DNA from: Aquimarina sp. RZ0
GTDB taxonomy: Bacteria > Bacteroidota > Bacteroidia > Flavobacteriales > Flavobacteriaceae
Length of the DNA stretch: 64,000 bases
Reading direction: 5' to 3'
Assembly (NCBI RefSeq): GCF_008370685.1
Contig: NZ_VTZU01000004.1
Span: forward strand, 124,001-188,000
The stretch's first letter is position 1. Every line of letters begins with the position of its first letter. Shown in pieces: positions 53,395 through 62,344 of this stretch. Below the pieces are notes generated by a model, which ran no database searches, was not told the DNA's origin, and saw only the letters and a program-made list of their open reading frames with translations. A program made the translations under genes and the position numbers.

Positions 53395-56022
53395 TTAAAA
53401 TTTTAAGGTATAATTAAAAGAAGGAATAAATACAAGTAATGAATAACGCCTTAGTGTTTTTTCTGTAGCTGTTGAGTTATCACCTCCCAAAGCTGTAAAG
53501 CTGGTATTGTTAGTGGAGACATAGTAAAATAAAGGATTTCTGTTGCCATAACTATTGTATAGAGAAAACCCCCAGGTTCTCTCATTGTTTCTTTTGGTTT
53601 TTTTGTGAAATTGCACCCCGAGATCTAATCGGTGGTATGCTTCTCCTCTAAAATTATTACGCTTTGTAGCGAATTCAAATACAGGATCTCCTATTACATC
53701 GGATCCTGAATCAATCGGAAATTGATCATCAGAACCTGCTGTTTGGAGATTAGGTAATGTATAATTGAGCCCGGATGAATATACCCAGTTTGCCGATACA
53801 GTTATTTTTTTGTTAGGCTTATAAATACCTACCAGAGATATATTATGTCTTCTGTCATATCTGGCATTAAATTTTTTTCCTAAATTTAATTCGTCAAATT
53901 GCCTCTCGGATTTAGCAATAGTGTACCCGATCCAACCTGTTAATTTTCCAAGTTGTTTTCTGAACAGGAATTCAGCACCATATGCCCAGCCTTTTCCTAT
54001 GGTGATATTTTCTTCCCAGGAAACATTTTTTCCACTCTCCAGATCGCTCAGAACAAGAAATGAAGCGCCTTCCCGATACGAAATAACATTGTTCATTTTT
54101 TTGTAATACCCTTCTATTGTTAATGAGTATCCCGTATCTCCAAAATCTTTTGCTATACCCAAGGCTATCTGTTCTGAGAGTTGGGGTCTCACTTTATCTG
54201 TAGAGGAAACCCATAAATCAGTAGGTAAGCCTATTCCCGAGTTGGTCAATAGATGGATATATTGATTCATTTTAGAATATGAAGTTTTAATTGCTATATC
54301 CGGAGTCATTCTCCAGGCTACAGTAAGCCTGGGTTCCAGAGCAGCATAGTTAGATAACTTATATGTAAAATTGCTAAACCGTAATCCAGAAGAAAAACTC
54401 CATCGATCAGTAATACGCCAATTATCCTCCGCATAAACAGCGCTTTCAAAAGAATTCAATTCCTGACTTTTATTGATGTCATCAATACCAGTTTCCTTGA
54501 GAACAAATCGTTGAGGTGTGAAGTTATGATAGATACCTACAGCTCCAAAACTCCAAGTATGTTTTGGGTTTGGGAGATATTGTATATCAGTTTTAAAACC
54601 ATAATCATTAATCCCAGAACTTGTATTAAATGTGAAATTGATATACTGAGATTCGTTTTCTGCTGCTACCTTAAATTTGTAATTACTAAATATTAGGGAT
54701 GTATTTGAAAAAAGTCGACTGTTGAATTGATGGTTCCAACGGAGTGTAGAAGTGATATTGCCCCAGGCAATTTTGTTATCGCTTCTATCATTATTTTTTC
54801 TGTTTTTAGAAGTAAAATTATCCTGACCATAGTAGGTGCTTAAGAATAATTTATTTTTAGTATTAAACACGTGATGGATTTTAAAATTAACATCCTGGAA
54901 ATAATAGCCTACTGCAAGATCTTTGGGTTGAAAAGGTTTGGAGACTAGATCAGCATAGGTTCTTCTTGCACTGATAAGAAATGATGTTTTGCCTCTGTTG
55001 ATAGGGCCTTCTAATAAGGCAGAAGAAGAAATAATCCCAAGACTAACGTTGCCTTCTAGTTTTTCTTTATTACCATCTTTCATATTAATATTAATTACTG
55101 AAGAAAGCCGTCCTCCAAATCTTGCAGGAAATCCTCCCTTAAAAACTTCAACAGATTTTATGGCATCTCCGTTAAAAACAGAAAATAATCCAAAAAGATG
55201 ATTAGAATTATATACGGGCGCTTCATCCAGAATAATTAAGTTTTGATCTGGAGTACCGCCTCTGATATACACTCCAGAACTTGCTTCTACTCCTGATTGG
55301 ATACCAGGAAGTAATTGTAACGTTTTTAATACATCTTTTTCTCCTAAAAGAGAAGGTGTATTTGCTACATCGCTAATTTTTAATGGAGTCACTCCCATGC
55401 GTGTAGTTTGACTTTGTCGAGTAACCTTTTGATCTGTGATCAGTACTTCTTCTAAGGACTCTTCTACTATTTGCAGATCAATATTAAGTTCAGAATTTTC
55501 TATAAGATTTATAGCTGTATTAATAGTTCCATACCCTAAATAAGAGATGAGTAATTTATAATGCCCTTCTGGTAATGTAAGCGAGTAGAAGCCATAATTA
55601 TTTGTTATGGTGCCTAGACCTAACTCAGGAATATATATTGATACCCCAGGCAGGTGTTCTCCGCTTCCCTTTTCTTTTATATATCCATTGATAGTTTTTC
55701 TTTCAGTTTTTTTCCTGAACAGCAAGATATTTTTCTGTAATACTTTGAATTGATATCTTGTACCTGTCATTAATTCTTCTAAAATTTCTCTAACCGTTTT
55801 ATTTTGTAGATTAACAGTTATTTCTTTGTCAAAAACAGTAGTGTCTCCAGCATATCCGATTTTAGTACCACTAAGTTTTTCGAGTTGTTTTAGCGCTTTT
55901 TTTAAGCTTTGATTTTGTACTGTAAAATGTTCAATTTGTATATCAAAAATTGAATTGTTTTCTTCCTGAGCATTACAAAATACTGTAAGAAGTATCATGA
56001 AAAATGTACTAACTAGTTTCAT
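53395..56022 (-). CDS. TonB-dependent receptor with STN (secretin/TonB N-terminal) domain
   Basis: An 875-residue outer-membrane transporter. After the signal peptide comes an STN domain at about residues 30-100 (QNQSLKKALKQLEKLSGTKI, QNKTVREILEELMTGTRYQF). Then a carboxypeptidase-like domain (INGYIKEKGSGEHLPGVSIY, ITNNYGFYSLTLPEGHYKLL), a plug (KDVLKTLQLLPGIQSGVEAS, SGVYIRGGTPDQNLIILDEA) and a barrel ending in aromatic F (SFNYTLKF). STN domains contact periplasmic FecR-like proteins, and a FecR/FecI pair lies directly upstream, so ligand binding should trigger transcription. The ligand is unknown; the neighbours point to proteins or peptides. Confidence 0.93.
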   Translation of the reverse strand: MKLVSTFFMILLTVFCNAQEENNSIFDIQIEHFTVQNQSLKKALKQLEKLSGTKIGYAGDTTVFDKEITVNLQNKTVREILEELMTGTRYQFKVLQKNILLFRKKTERKTINGYIKEKGSGEHLPGVSIYIPELGLGTITNNYGFYSLTLPEGHYKLLISYLGYGTINTAINLIENSELNIDLQIVEESLEEVLITDQKVTRQSQTTRMGVTPLKISDVANTPSLLGEKDVLKTLQLLPGIQSGVEASSGVYIRGGTPDQNLIILDEAPVYNSNHLFGLFSVFNGDAIKSVEVFKGGFPARFGGRLSSVININMKDGNKEKLEGNVSLGIISSSALLEGPINRGKTSFLISARRTYADLVSKPFQPKDLAVGYYFQDVNFKIHHVFNTKNKLFLSTYYGQDNFTSKNRKNNDRSDNKIAWGNITSTLRWNHQFNSRLFSNTSLIFSNYKFKVAAENESQYINFTFNTSSGINDYGFKTDIQYLPNPKHTWSFGAVGIYHNFTPQRFVLKETGIDDINKSQELNSFESAVYAEDNWRITDRWSFSSGLRFSNFTYKLSNYAALEPRLTVAWRMTPDIAIKTSYSKMNQYIHLLTNSGIGLPTDLWVSSTDKVRPQLSEQIALGIAKDFGDTGYSLTIEGYYKKMNNVISYREGASFLVLSDLESGKNVSWEENITIGKGWAYGAEFLFRKQLGKLTGWIGYTIAKSERQFDELNLGKKFNARYDRRHNISLVGIYKPNKKITVSANWVYSSGLNYTLPNLQTAGSDDQFPIDSGSDVIGDPVFEFATKRNNFRGEAYHRLDLGVQFHKKTKRNNERTWGFSLYNSYGNRNPLFYYVSTNNTSFTALGGDNSTATEKTLRRYSLLVFIPSFNYTLKF

Positions 56023-56079
56023 TTTAATAAGTTAATGTAAAATATTGATTGTTTGTTTGGAGTTTTTGTTGCTATGCAG

Positions 56080-57057
56080 TTAGCATTTTCCTCCCTTAAT
56101 TCGATATGTATTTTCGCTCTCTAATTGATATTCAATTTCATAAAGAATTTGAAGAGTTTCTAAGACGTTTTGGAGAGATGCCTGATCAAATTGCATGGTA
56201 AGATGACAACTCAGTAATTCTTTATCTTCTATCGAAAAAGTGATCTGATACAATTGACTGATATCCTGAATAACCTTAGTCATTGGAGTTTCATCAAATT
56301 TTAGAACTCTTGTTTTCCAGGCCATAAAATTAGCATCTGGATTTTTGACTTTTAAAAGGTTTCCAGAAAGGTTTGAACTTATTTTTTCGCCTGGAGCAAC
56401 AATTAGTTGTTCTTGTTCGGTACTAAACGCTACACTACCTTCTACCAAAACTAATGCTACAGACGTATCTGTATTTTCTTTTAGGTTAAATTGTGTTCCT
56501 AATACGCTGGTTTTAGTATTGTTTAATTGTATTGTGAAAGGTTTATGAGGGTTTTTCTTTACCTCAAAATAACCTTCTCCTTTTAATAGTAAGTCTCTAG
56601 AGTTTCTGGAGAATTCTTTTTTGTATGATAGCTCACTGCCTTTGTTTAACCAAACCAAAGACCCATCCGGGAGCTCAAATTTTTCGGGAGCATCAATTGC
56701 AAGAAGCGTAATTTTTTGATTTTCTGTATATTGATATAAACTAATAGCAATAAGTAATGCAAATCCAGCTGCTATTTTCCATAGTATAGCTGGAGTGAGT
56801 TTTCTGGTTTTTTTCTTTAATTTTAAGGTGTTAATTCTTGTTTGTACTTTTTTCCAATCTTTTTCGATATCAATATCGTTAAGATCTTTTTGAGAATTAG
56901 AAGCACTCCAAAGATTTGTGAGCTCTCTAAAATATGTTTTATTTTGATCAGAAAACGAAATCCAGTCTTCTATAAAAATAGTTTCTTGTTCTGTAGCGTC
57001 TTTTTCTAAATATCGGATCAAAAGATCATCATCAATAGGTTGTTTGCCCATATTCAT
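56080..57057 (-). CDS. FecR-type anti-sigma factor
   Basis: A 325-residue inner-membrane protein. The cytoplasmic part has the FecR pattern (DDLLIRYLEKDATEQETIFI, EDWISFSDQNKTYFRELTNL). A membrane helix lies near residues 92-106 (ILWKIAAGFALLIAISLYQY). The periplasmic FecR domain (KFELPDGSLVWLNKGSELSY, LLLKGEGYFEVKKNPHKPFT, LVLVEGSVAFSTEQEQLIV) is followed by a DUF4974 C-terminal domain (VIQDISQLYQITFSIEDKEL). It couples the receptor's STN domain to release of the sigma factor. Sits 6 bp after the sigma gene and 57 bp before the receptor gene. Confidence 0.93.
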   Translation of the reverse strand: MNMGKQPIDDDLLIRYLEKDATEQETIFIEDWISFSDQNKTYFRELTNLWSASNSQKDLNDIDIEKDWKKVQTRINTLKLKKKTRKLTPAILWKIAAGFALLIAISLYQYTENQKITLLAIDAPEKFELPDGSLVWLNKGSELSYKKEFSRNSRDLLLKGEGYFEVKKNPHKPFTIQLNNTKTSVLGTQFNLKENTDTSVALVLVEGSVAFSTEQEQLIVAPGEKISSNLSGNLLKVKNPDANFMAWKTRVLKFDETPMTKVIQDISQLYQITFSIEDKELLSCHLTMQFDQASLQNVLETLQILYEIEYQLESENTYRIKGGKC

Positions 57058-57063
57058 CGTTTA

Positions 57064-57654
57064 TTATTTGACACTATGACAACAAAAAAATAGAAACACG
57101 TAAAAAAAATAAAAAAATATCAGATTATTTTTTTTCACAAGCTCTTTTAATTTTTTCAAGGCATTACTGATGTGAGTTTCTACGGTTCTTTTGGTTAGCC
57201 CTAACTGATCTGCAATCTCTTGATTAGAGTAACCGTCCAACTTGCTCATTCTGAATATCTTTTGATTTTGACTAGGAAGTTTGTCAATTGCTTTGTATAG
57301 TTTTTCTGAAAGTTCTGCCAGATCTATCATCTCGGATACATCAGTATCCATTGCATCTATATCATTGAGTATATGCTGATGGTGTACCAGAGATTTAGAT
57401 TTTTTAATGTAATTGAGCGTGTGATTACGAACAGATGTATATAAAAATGATTTTATAGAAGTATGGATCTTAAGCGTTTCTCTTTTTTCGAATATCATAA
57501 CAAAAACATCTTGTACCAAATCTTCGGCAATTGCTCTATCGTGGATATAATTGTTAGAGAAAATAACAAGTACTTTGTAATATTTTTTAAATAAGCTTTC
57601 CAGTGCCTGATTGTTATCAGCCTTTAGTTCATCTATAAAAAAGATATTTGACAT
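57064..57654 (-). CDS. ECF sigma factor (FecI-type)
   Basis: A 196-residue sigma factor from the ATG at 57654 (MSNIFFIDELKADNNQALES). The longer open frame to 57726 lies in likely leader sequence. Region 2: LVIFSNNYIHDRAIAEDLVQ, DVFVMIFEKRETL; region 4: QNQKIFRMSKLDGYSNQEIA, then DQLGLTKRTVETHISNALKK. The protein ends in a hydrophobic tail (LIFFYFFYVFLFFCCHSV), which is odd for a soluble sigma factor but is seen in some Bacteroidota ECF sigmas. It should transcribe the receptor operon once released by FecR. Confidence 0.92.
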   Translation of the reverse strand: MSNIFFIDELKADNNQALESLFKKYYKVLVIFSNNYIHDRAIAEDLVQDVFVMIFEKRETLKIHTSIKSFLYTSVRNHTLNYIKKSKSLVHHQHILNDIDAMDTDVSEMIDLAELSEKLYKAIDKLPSQNQKIFRMSKLDGYSNQEIADQLGLTKRTVETHISNALKKLKELVKKNNLIFFYFFYVFLFFCCHSVK

Positions 57655-57818
57655 GTATTTTATGTTGAAAATTCTTCCATTTAGGATATCAAAAGTTACA
57701 TATTTTTTTTGAGAAGAAGTAAGCATTAATAAACTAAAGTCAAAAAATGAAATTCAATTTGTATGTAAACAGATGTCTTTATTGTACGTAAAAAAGTATA
57801 TTATAAAAACAGTATCTA

Positions 57819-57980
57819 ATACGATTTATAACTAAAAATTTCGCATATTCATCGTTTCTTTTTCCTTTCTACTTCGTTTAAAAAATAAACCGTAGCTATA
57901 GCTATGCTTGATTTTTTTGCCTTGCATAAAGAAAAAATAATTCAATGAATTTATACGAATTTTTTAATCACAAATTGTAT
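57819..57980 (+). mobile_element. 162-bp MITE-like element, copy 3
   Basis: Same length and orientation as copies 1 and 2, differing only by C to T near the right end (AAATTGTAT in place of AAATCGTAT). Lies upstream of the ECF sigma gene (57654) and 36 bp before REP-like copy E, so the two repeat families are neighbours here. Confidence 0.85.
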
Positions 57981-58016
57981 AATTCAATTTTCAAATGAAA
58001 TTACATACCGAAGTCA

Positions 58017-58118
58017 TTACTCGATAATCGAGATTTAAATGCTCCGAGGCTTGCCTCGAAGTCAAAATGTTTTTTTTCAATAAATGCCTCGTATCCTTGC
58101 CCCGAGGTAGTTTACTTT
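58017..58118 (+). repeat. REP-like dispersed repeat, copy E
   Basis: Contains ACTCGATAATCGAGATTTAA, the middle hairpin CGAGGCTTGCCTCG, a T-rich tract and the right end CCTTGCCCCGAGGTAGTTTA. The stop codon of the anti-sigma gene (58112-58114) falls inside its right end. Confidence 0.9.
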
Positions 58119-58855
58119 AATTTTATTTCCTGATTATTATCTGATGGAATTTCTAAAAATTGCCTGGCAGCCTTGAGGTTACCCTCATCAAGATAGATAA
58201 GCCCTTCATACCACTTAGCTACATATGATTTTCTTCCTGTAGGATGCTGGATTAGTGAATCCAATGTTTGCAATGCAGCCGTCGTGTTTCCTGTCCTATA
58301 AAGAGATAAGCCTCGGAGTAATAATGCATCCTCATACGCCTCTTGAGTTTGATTAATATCTTTTAGTTTTGTGATAACTTTCTGATAATCACCATTTTCA
58401 TATTTTTCAAAAGCAGAACGAATTATTTGTCTGATTGAGTCCTTATTTTCTCCTCTTATGATATTATAGCTCAATCCAATCTTTTTGTTCCAGGCATCTG
58501 CTATACGTGTATTGATATCAGGTTCTTGTTGTCCATTATTGAATTGCCATATACTCAATACTAAGATAAAGCCAGCTGCAATACCACCAATCCACCGCCA
58601 GGGAATATGCTTCTTTTCTAATTTTTCCTCACTATCCAGTATCTTGTCCCATTGTTCAGTTCGCTTTTGATGTTTTGAATTCTCAAAAGCTTGTGTGACT
58701 ATAGTTTCACTTTGTTGGTAGGTCTGTAATTTTTGAAAAAAATTAGTATCTGTTGTTAATTTTTTTTCAAAAGAAACTAATTCCTTCTCAGAAAGCTGGA
58801 AGTCCAAATACTTGTTAATTAAGGCGATATCTTTTTCTTCGGCATCCATAATCAT
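58112..58855 (-). CDS. Putative transmembrane anti-sigma factor (second pair)
   Basis: A 247-residue protein with the same architecture as the one at 19140-19877: an acidic helical N-terminus (DAEEKDIALINKYLDFQLSE), a single membrane helix (WIGGIAAGFILVLSIWQF, about 91-108), then a TPR-like extracytoplasmic domain (AFEKYENGDYQKVITKLKDI, AKWYEGLIYLDEGNLKAARQ). Just after the helix is SYNIIRGENKDSI; the RGEN motif is shared with the first pair. The ATG lies 4 nt inside the upstream sigma gene. Unlike the first pair, no CHAT gene is next to it; a REP-like repeat occupies that place and supplies the stop codon. Confidence 0.7.
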   Translation of the reverse strand: MIMDAEEKDIALINKYLDFQLSEKELVSFEKKLTTDTNFFQKLQTYQQSETIVTQAFENSKHQKRTEQWDKILDSEEKLEKKHIPWRWIGGIAAGFILVLSIWQFNNGQQEPDINTRIADAWNKKIGLSYNIIRGENKDSIRQIIRSAFEKYENGDYQKVITKLKDINQTQEAYEDALLLRGLSLYRTGNTTAALQTLDSLIQHPTGRKSYVAKWYEGLIYLDEGNLKAARQFLEIPSDNNQEIKLK

Positions 58856-59469
58856 CTGTTTAGTAAGGTAGTCTCTTTAAGTTGGTTTAGTAATTCGTAT
58901 ACTTTTTTCACCAATCTTTTTTTGCAATTATACTTGGCCTGTACTAGTGCCTGATAATTAGTATACCCTAATGGTTCTTGTAAGCTTTTTAACTGATTTT
59001 TAGGATCCAGATCTGTTTCCATAATAGTTTTACATTTAGGAGACAATGTTTCCAAAGCCATAGTCAGTGCCTTATGTTTAAGTGTATGTTCTTCTGCTTC
59101 CATTTCACGGTCAAATGCACTGTTTTCTGGACTTTCATTAATTTGATTATCAACTTGTGTATGAATAATTTCATTATTTAAAACCGCAATACGTTCCTGT
59201 TCTCTTTTCTGAAGTAACCAGGCATTCTTACACATTATATAAATATATCCAATGCTATTATGAGGTAATTTTTGCTGTTTTATTACGAAGCATTCCCAGA
59301 ATTTTTGCATAGAAATAATAAAAACTTCTTTGGCTTCATCTCTGGATTTTGTTAGTACAAGTAGCTTAGGAAGTAACGCGGTAAATGTTTCTTTAAGAAA
59401 CGTATTAAAAGGTAATTCATTTCCTTGAATTGCCTTACTGATTATCTGTTCCATCCGCTCATCTGCCAT
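58852..59469 (-). CDS. Sigma-70-like factor, divergent (second pair)
   Basis: A 205-residue protein. Region 2 is recognisable (FTALLPKLLVLTKSRDEAKE, VFIISMQKFWECFV). Region 4 resembles a sigma HTH but is divergent (LSPKCKTIMETDLDPKNQLK, LQEPLGYTNYQALVQAKYNC). It overlaps the anti-sigma gene start by 4 nt, which supports a functional pair. The divergence from ordinary ECF sigmas suggests a specialised promoter target; confidence in the class is therefore lower than for the two other sigma genes here. Confidence 0.75.
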   Translation of the reverse strand: MADERMEQIISKAIQGNELPFNTFLKETFTALLPKLLVLTKSRDEAKEVFIISMQKFWECFVIKQQKLPHNSIGYIYIMCKNAWLLQKREQERIAVLNNEIIHTQVDNQINESPENSAFDREMEAEEHTLKHKALTMALETLSPKCKTIMETDLDPKNQLKSLQEPLGYTNYQALVQAKYNCKKRLVKKVYELLNQLKETTLLNR

Positions 59470-59927
59470 ATATATCTTTTTAATAAATCGTGATTGCTAA
59501 AATTATCAGTAATTTTTTTGAATTCCTTAAATGTAAATTAATCAATATTCACAATAATAATGAAAATTCCAGATAGAATTAATGGTTTTTCCATAAAAAT
59601 AGGATGCTATTCATTTTTTAAGTTTTTACTGAAACCGTAAATTTCATAGATGTTTTTTAAGAAAATAAAGTTGTAGCAAATATATGCTATAGTTTTGTAT
59701 CTTTCGTTTTGACAGTATTTCTTTACGTATTGAACTCATCTTGAGTAGTGGTTTTCAACCAAAAAGTTTGACTTTTGTACGATACTAAAGTAGGTTTTTT
59801 TCAGCATAGCCACGCTTTAAAAAACCAACAAAATTAGCGTGCAACATGTAAATTGTGTCAGTCAAAGCAGTAGTCAAGATGAGTTCATTATTCAGATTTT
59901 GAAACAGTATTTACAATTGTTTTATTT
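59470..59927. other. 458-bp gap upstream of the second sigma/anti-sigma pair
   Basis: Holds the promoter region of the sigma gene. A minus-strand TATATTTG at 59677-59684 fits the Bacteroidota -7 form, but it lies about 210 nt from the start codon. Otherwise I see nothing in it. Confidence 0.6.
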
Positions 59928-60806
59928 TTACGTGTTTTTCGATTTTCTAAAACCGTATACTATTTGCCCTATGAAATTCCTGGGAACAGTTTCATCACCA
60001 GGAAATCCAAGTTTTATTTTCCCACTGTCTTCTGGAACATAATTCGTTTTGAAAATGTAATCCCAAAGGCTCAGACTAATCCCAAAATTAACCCCATAGG
60101 TTCCTCGCGGTACTACATAGGAGTGATGGTATAAATGCATAACCGGATTGTTAATAATATACTTTAAGGGCCCCCAGGTAATTTTAATATTAGCATGATT
60201 AAGGTGCCCAATGGTAATGGCAAAAAAATGGACAATGTAAGCTTGTTCAGGTTCAAAACCGCCAAGTATCATAACTCCCAGAGTCTTTAATGGTTTATAA
60301 AAAATATTTTCCATCCAATGATATCGCAGGTGAGCGGCAAACCCCATTTCTTTTACAGAATGATGTATTTTATGAAATCTCCATAATAACGGGTATTTGT
60401 GCAGTAGGACATGAGTAAACCATTGCACAAAATCCAGAATGATAAAAAATAGAAGTAACTGAACCCACATCGATGCTCCAGAGATATCAATAATTGTGAG
60501 GCTTTTTGAAGAAATTCCTATAGTATCAAAAAATAACTCGAATACTTTATAAAACCCACTAATAATAATTGAGAAAGCAAAAAAATTGAAGAACATATAG
60601 AATCCATCTAGCCAAAAATCTTTTCTAATAATGGATTGCTGTTTTCTCCAGGGAAATGTTATTTCTAATCCCCAAATTAATATCGAAATCAAGATGACTC
60701 CCCAGAAATAATTGGAATACCAAGGTACTCTGAAAAGTATAGAATCCCAGATCCAATGCATATTATCCATAATTGCATTAAAAAATGCAGTGATATATTT
60801 TTCCAT
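59928..60806 (-). CDS. Sterol desaturase/fatty acid hydroxylase family protein
   Basis: A 292-residue membrane protein with four or five hydrophobic segments and the eight-histidine pattern of the family: FTHVLLHKYPLLWRFHKIHH (HX4H and HxxHH), HLRYHWMEN, GHLNHANIKI and MHLYHHSYV. The di-iron centre is therefore complete. It hydroxylates or desaturates a lipid; substrates of bacterial members include carotenoids, hopanoids, alkylglycerols and fatty acids, and cannot be chosen from sequence. The acylphosphatase gene lies 23 bp upstream on the same strand. Confidence 0.9.
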   Translation of the reverse strand: MEKYITAFFNAIMDNMHWIWDSILFRVPWYSNYFWGVILISILIWGLEITFPWRKQQSIIRKDFWLDGFYMFFNFFAFSIIISGFYKVFELFFDTIGISSKSLTIIDISGASMWVQLLLFFIILDFVQWFTHVLLHKYPLLWRFHKIHHSVKEMGFAAHLRYHWMENIFYKPLKTLGVMILGGFEPEQAYIVHFFAITIGHLNHANIKITWGPLKYIINNPVMHLYHHSYVVPRGTYGVNFGISLSLWDYIFKTNYVPEDSGKIKLGFPGDETVPRNFIGQIVYGFRKSKNT

Positions 60807-60829
60807 AATACAGTAATGATACTTGTTTA

Positions 60830-61099
60830 TTATAAGATTTCAAAACCTTTGTAAAATACCAGAGTGTCTTCCTTACAAGAAACATCAGATACCTCTGCAA
60901 ATTCGGGACCTTCATTACACCAGGTTAAAAACATATTGAGCAGGTTTTCTTCTCCTTCTCCTTCGATATAAACACTGCCATCTATTTGGTTTTTCACGAA
61001 TCCTTGTATCCCTAATTCCAAGGCTTTTTTTCGAGTATTTTTTCGATACCAAACCCCTTGTACTTTTCCTGTGACAATAATGGTATAATGTTTTTGCAT
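60830..61099 (-). CDS. acyP: Acylphosphatase
   Basis: An 89-residue small alpha/beta enzyme. Active-site loop: VTGKVQGVWYRKNTRKKALE, with the anion-binding GxVQGVxYR motif and catalytic Arg. The conserved later part is GIQGFVKNQIDGSVYIEGEG. It cleaves acyl phosphates; the physiological substrate is generally unclear. It begins 139 bp from the divergent universal stress protein gene. Confidence 0.93.
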   Translation of the reverse strand: MQKHYTIIVTGKVQGVWYRKNTRKKALELGIQGFVKNQIDGSVYIEGEGEENLLNMFLTWCNEGPEFAEVSDVSCKEDTLVFYKGFEIL

Positions 61100-61166
61100 T
61101 TTTTAAAATCATTTATCTTAAGGAAAGATACTGTAAATCTTGCAATTTTTGAAGTTTGTCATAGTA

Positions 61167-61209
61167 TGATAATTATCATATAAATTAGTGTAGACATCTT
61201 ATAATTTTG
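61167..61209 (+). promoter_or_regulatory. FNR-type box and -7 element of the universal stress protein gene
   Basis: TGATAATTATCA (61167-61178; within the 16-bp palindrome TATGATAATTATCATA) fits the FNR/CRP-type TGAT-N4-ATCA pattern. It is followed after 23 nt by TAATTTTG (61202-61209), an exact TAnnTTTG -7 element. With transcription starting about 7 nt later the box centre lies near -43, typical of activation next to RNA polymerase. The start codon is at 61238. Confidence 0.6.
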
Positions 61210-61237
61210 ATGATATAAAATCACTTAACACTTAATC

Positions 61238-62074
61238 ATGAAAAAAATTCTTGTACCCATAGATTTTTCAGAACATTCAGAATATGCATTGCAGGTAGCT
61301 GCAGATATTGCAAAAAAACAAGGAGCAGAAATAGTAGCTTTACATATGTTAGGACTCTCTGAAGCAATTCTTATTAAAGATGAAGCTCAGGAAGCAGCAG
61401 AGGCTATTTACTATTTGAAACTGGCAGAAAAAAGATTTACAACCTTTCTAAACAAAGAATATCTGGAAGGAGTTAAAGTCACAGAAACTGTTCGTAATTA
61501 TAGAATTTTCAGTGAGATAAATGAAGTGGCAAAAGAAAATGGAGCAGATCTTATTGTGATGGGGTCTCACGGAAGCAGTGGGTTGAGTGAAATTTTTGTT
61601 GGCTCTAATACAGAAAAAGTCGTTCGCACTTCTGATATACCTGTTTTGGTGATAAAAAATCAAATTGATTCATTTGATATTAAAGAGGTTTTATTCGCGT
61701 GCGATTTTAAAATGGAAAATATACGTCCATATCATAATGCAATTAAATTGTTCAACTCTTTTGAAGCAAATTTTAATTTGGTGTACATAAACCTTCCGGG
61801 AGAAAGGTTTAAAAGTTCTGATCAAATCGAGACACAGATCAAAGAGTTTCTTTTTAAAGCAGATGCTGGCAACCTGGAAAATTTTGATAAAATTGAAATT
61901 AGAAATGACTACTCTGTAGAGAGCGGCATCTTTAACTATAGTCAAAAAATAAATGCAGATATTATTGCGCTTCCTACCCACGGTCGGCAAGGTTTGTCAC
62001 ATTTTTTTAATGGAAGTATCGGAGAAGATATTGCCAATCACGTAAATAAACCTGTAATTACCTTCAAAATATAG
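61238..62074 (+). CDS. Universal stress protein with two USP domains
   Basis: A 278-residue protein containing two tandem USP domains. The first (residues 1 to about 140) begins MKKILVPIDFSEHSEYALQV and has the ATP-binding stretch VMGSHGSSGLSEIFVGSNTE. The second is more diverged, ending IALPTHGRQGLSHFFNGSIG, with G-rich GxxG. The partner or process is unknown; many such proteins respond to oxygen limitation or starvation. The FNR-type box upstream fits this. It stands alone on the plus strand and ends with a hairpin at 62131. Confidence 0.93.
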   Translation: MKKILVPIDFSEHSEYALQVAADIAKKQGAEIVALHMLGLSEAILIKDEAQEAAEAIYYLKLAEKRFTTFLNKEYLEGVKVTETVRNYRIFSEINEVAKENGADLIVMGSHGSSGLSEIFVGSNTEKVVRTSDIPVLVIKNQIDSFDIKEVLFACDFKMENIRPYHNAIKLFNSFEANFNLVYINLPGERFKSSDQIETQIKEFLFKADAGNLENFDKIEIRNDYSVESGIFNYSQKINADIIALPTHGRQGLSHFFNGSIGEDIANHVNKPVITFKI

Positions 62075-62130
62075 AGCATTTTATAGCAATTTAAAAAAAG
62101 CTTAAACCACTTCAATACTAATTCTTAGGA

Positions 62131-62166
62131 CAAAGCAGTCTGAAAAAAAAATTTCAGACTGCTTTG
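62131..62166. terminator. Hairpin between the stress protein and thioredoxin genes
   Basis: CAAAGCAGTCTGAAA (62131-62145) with TTTCAGACTGCTTTG (62152-62166): 15 perfect pairs, 6-nt A/T loop. No T run on either side; probably a bidirectional terminator, since the flanking genes converge. Confidence 0.6.
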
Positions 62167-62344
62167 TATTGAATTGAACTAAAAAGCAGGGATTTCTTGT
62201 TTAAACAAAAAAGAAAATTAGGCATGGCAGGACCCTTCTTTTTATTTTGAAGTATCAATAAAAATGAACAAATTTTAATGGGTAATTATAAATCAGTACT
62301 GGCATAAAGAAATAAAATATTTTGATACTATATCAGGGAGCGAA

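Noticed and set aside
5326-58118. Dispersed 95-bp and 162-bp units as a CRISPR array
   Set aside because: Copies are kilobases apart, not regularly spaced with unique spacers, and have inverted-repeat structure.
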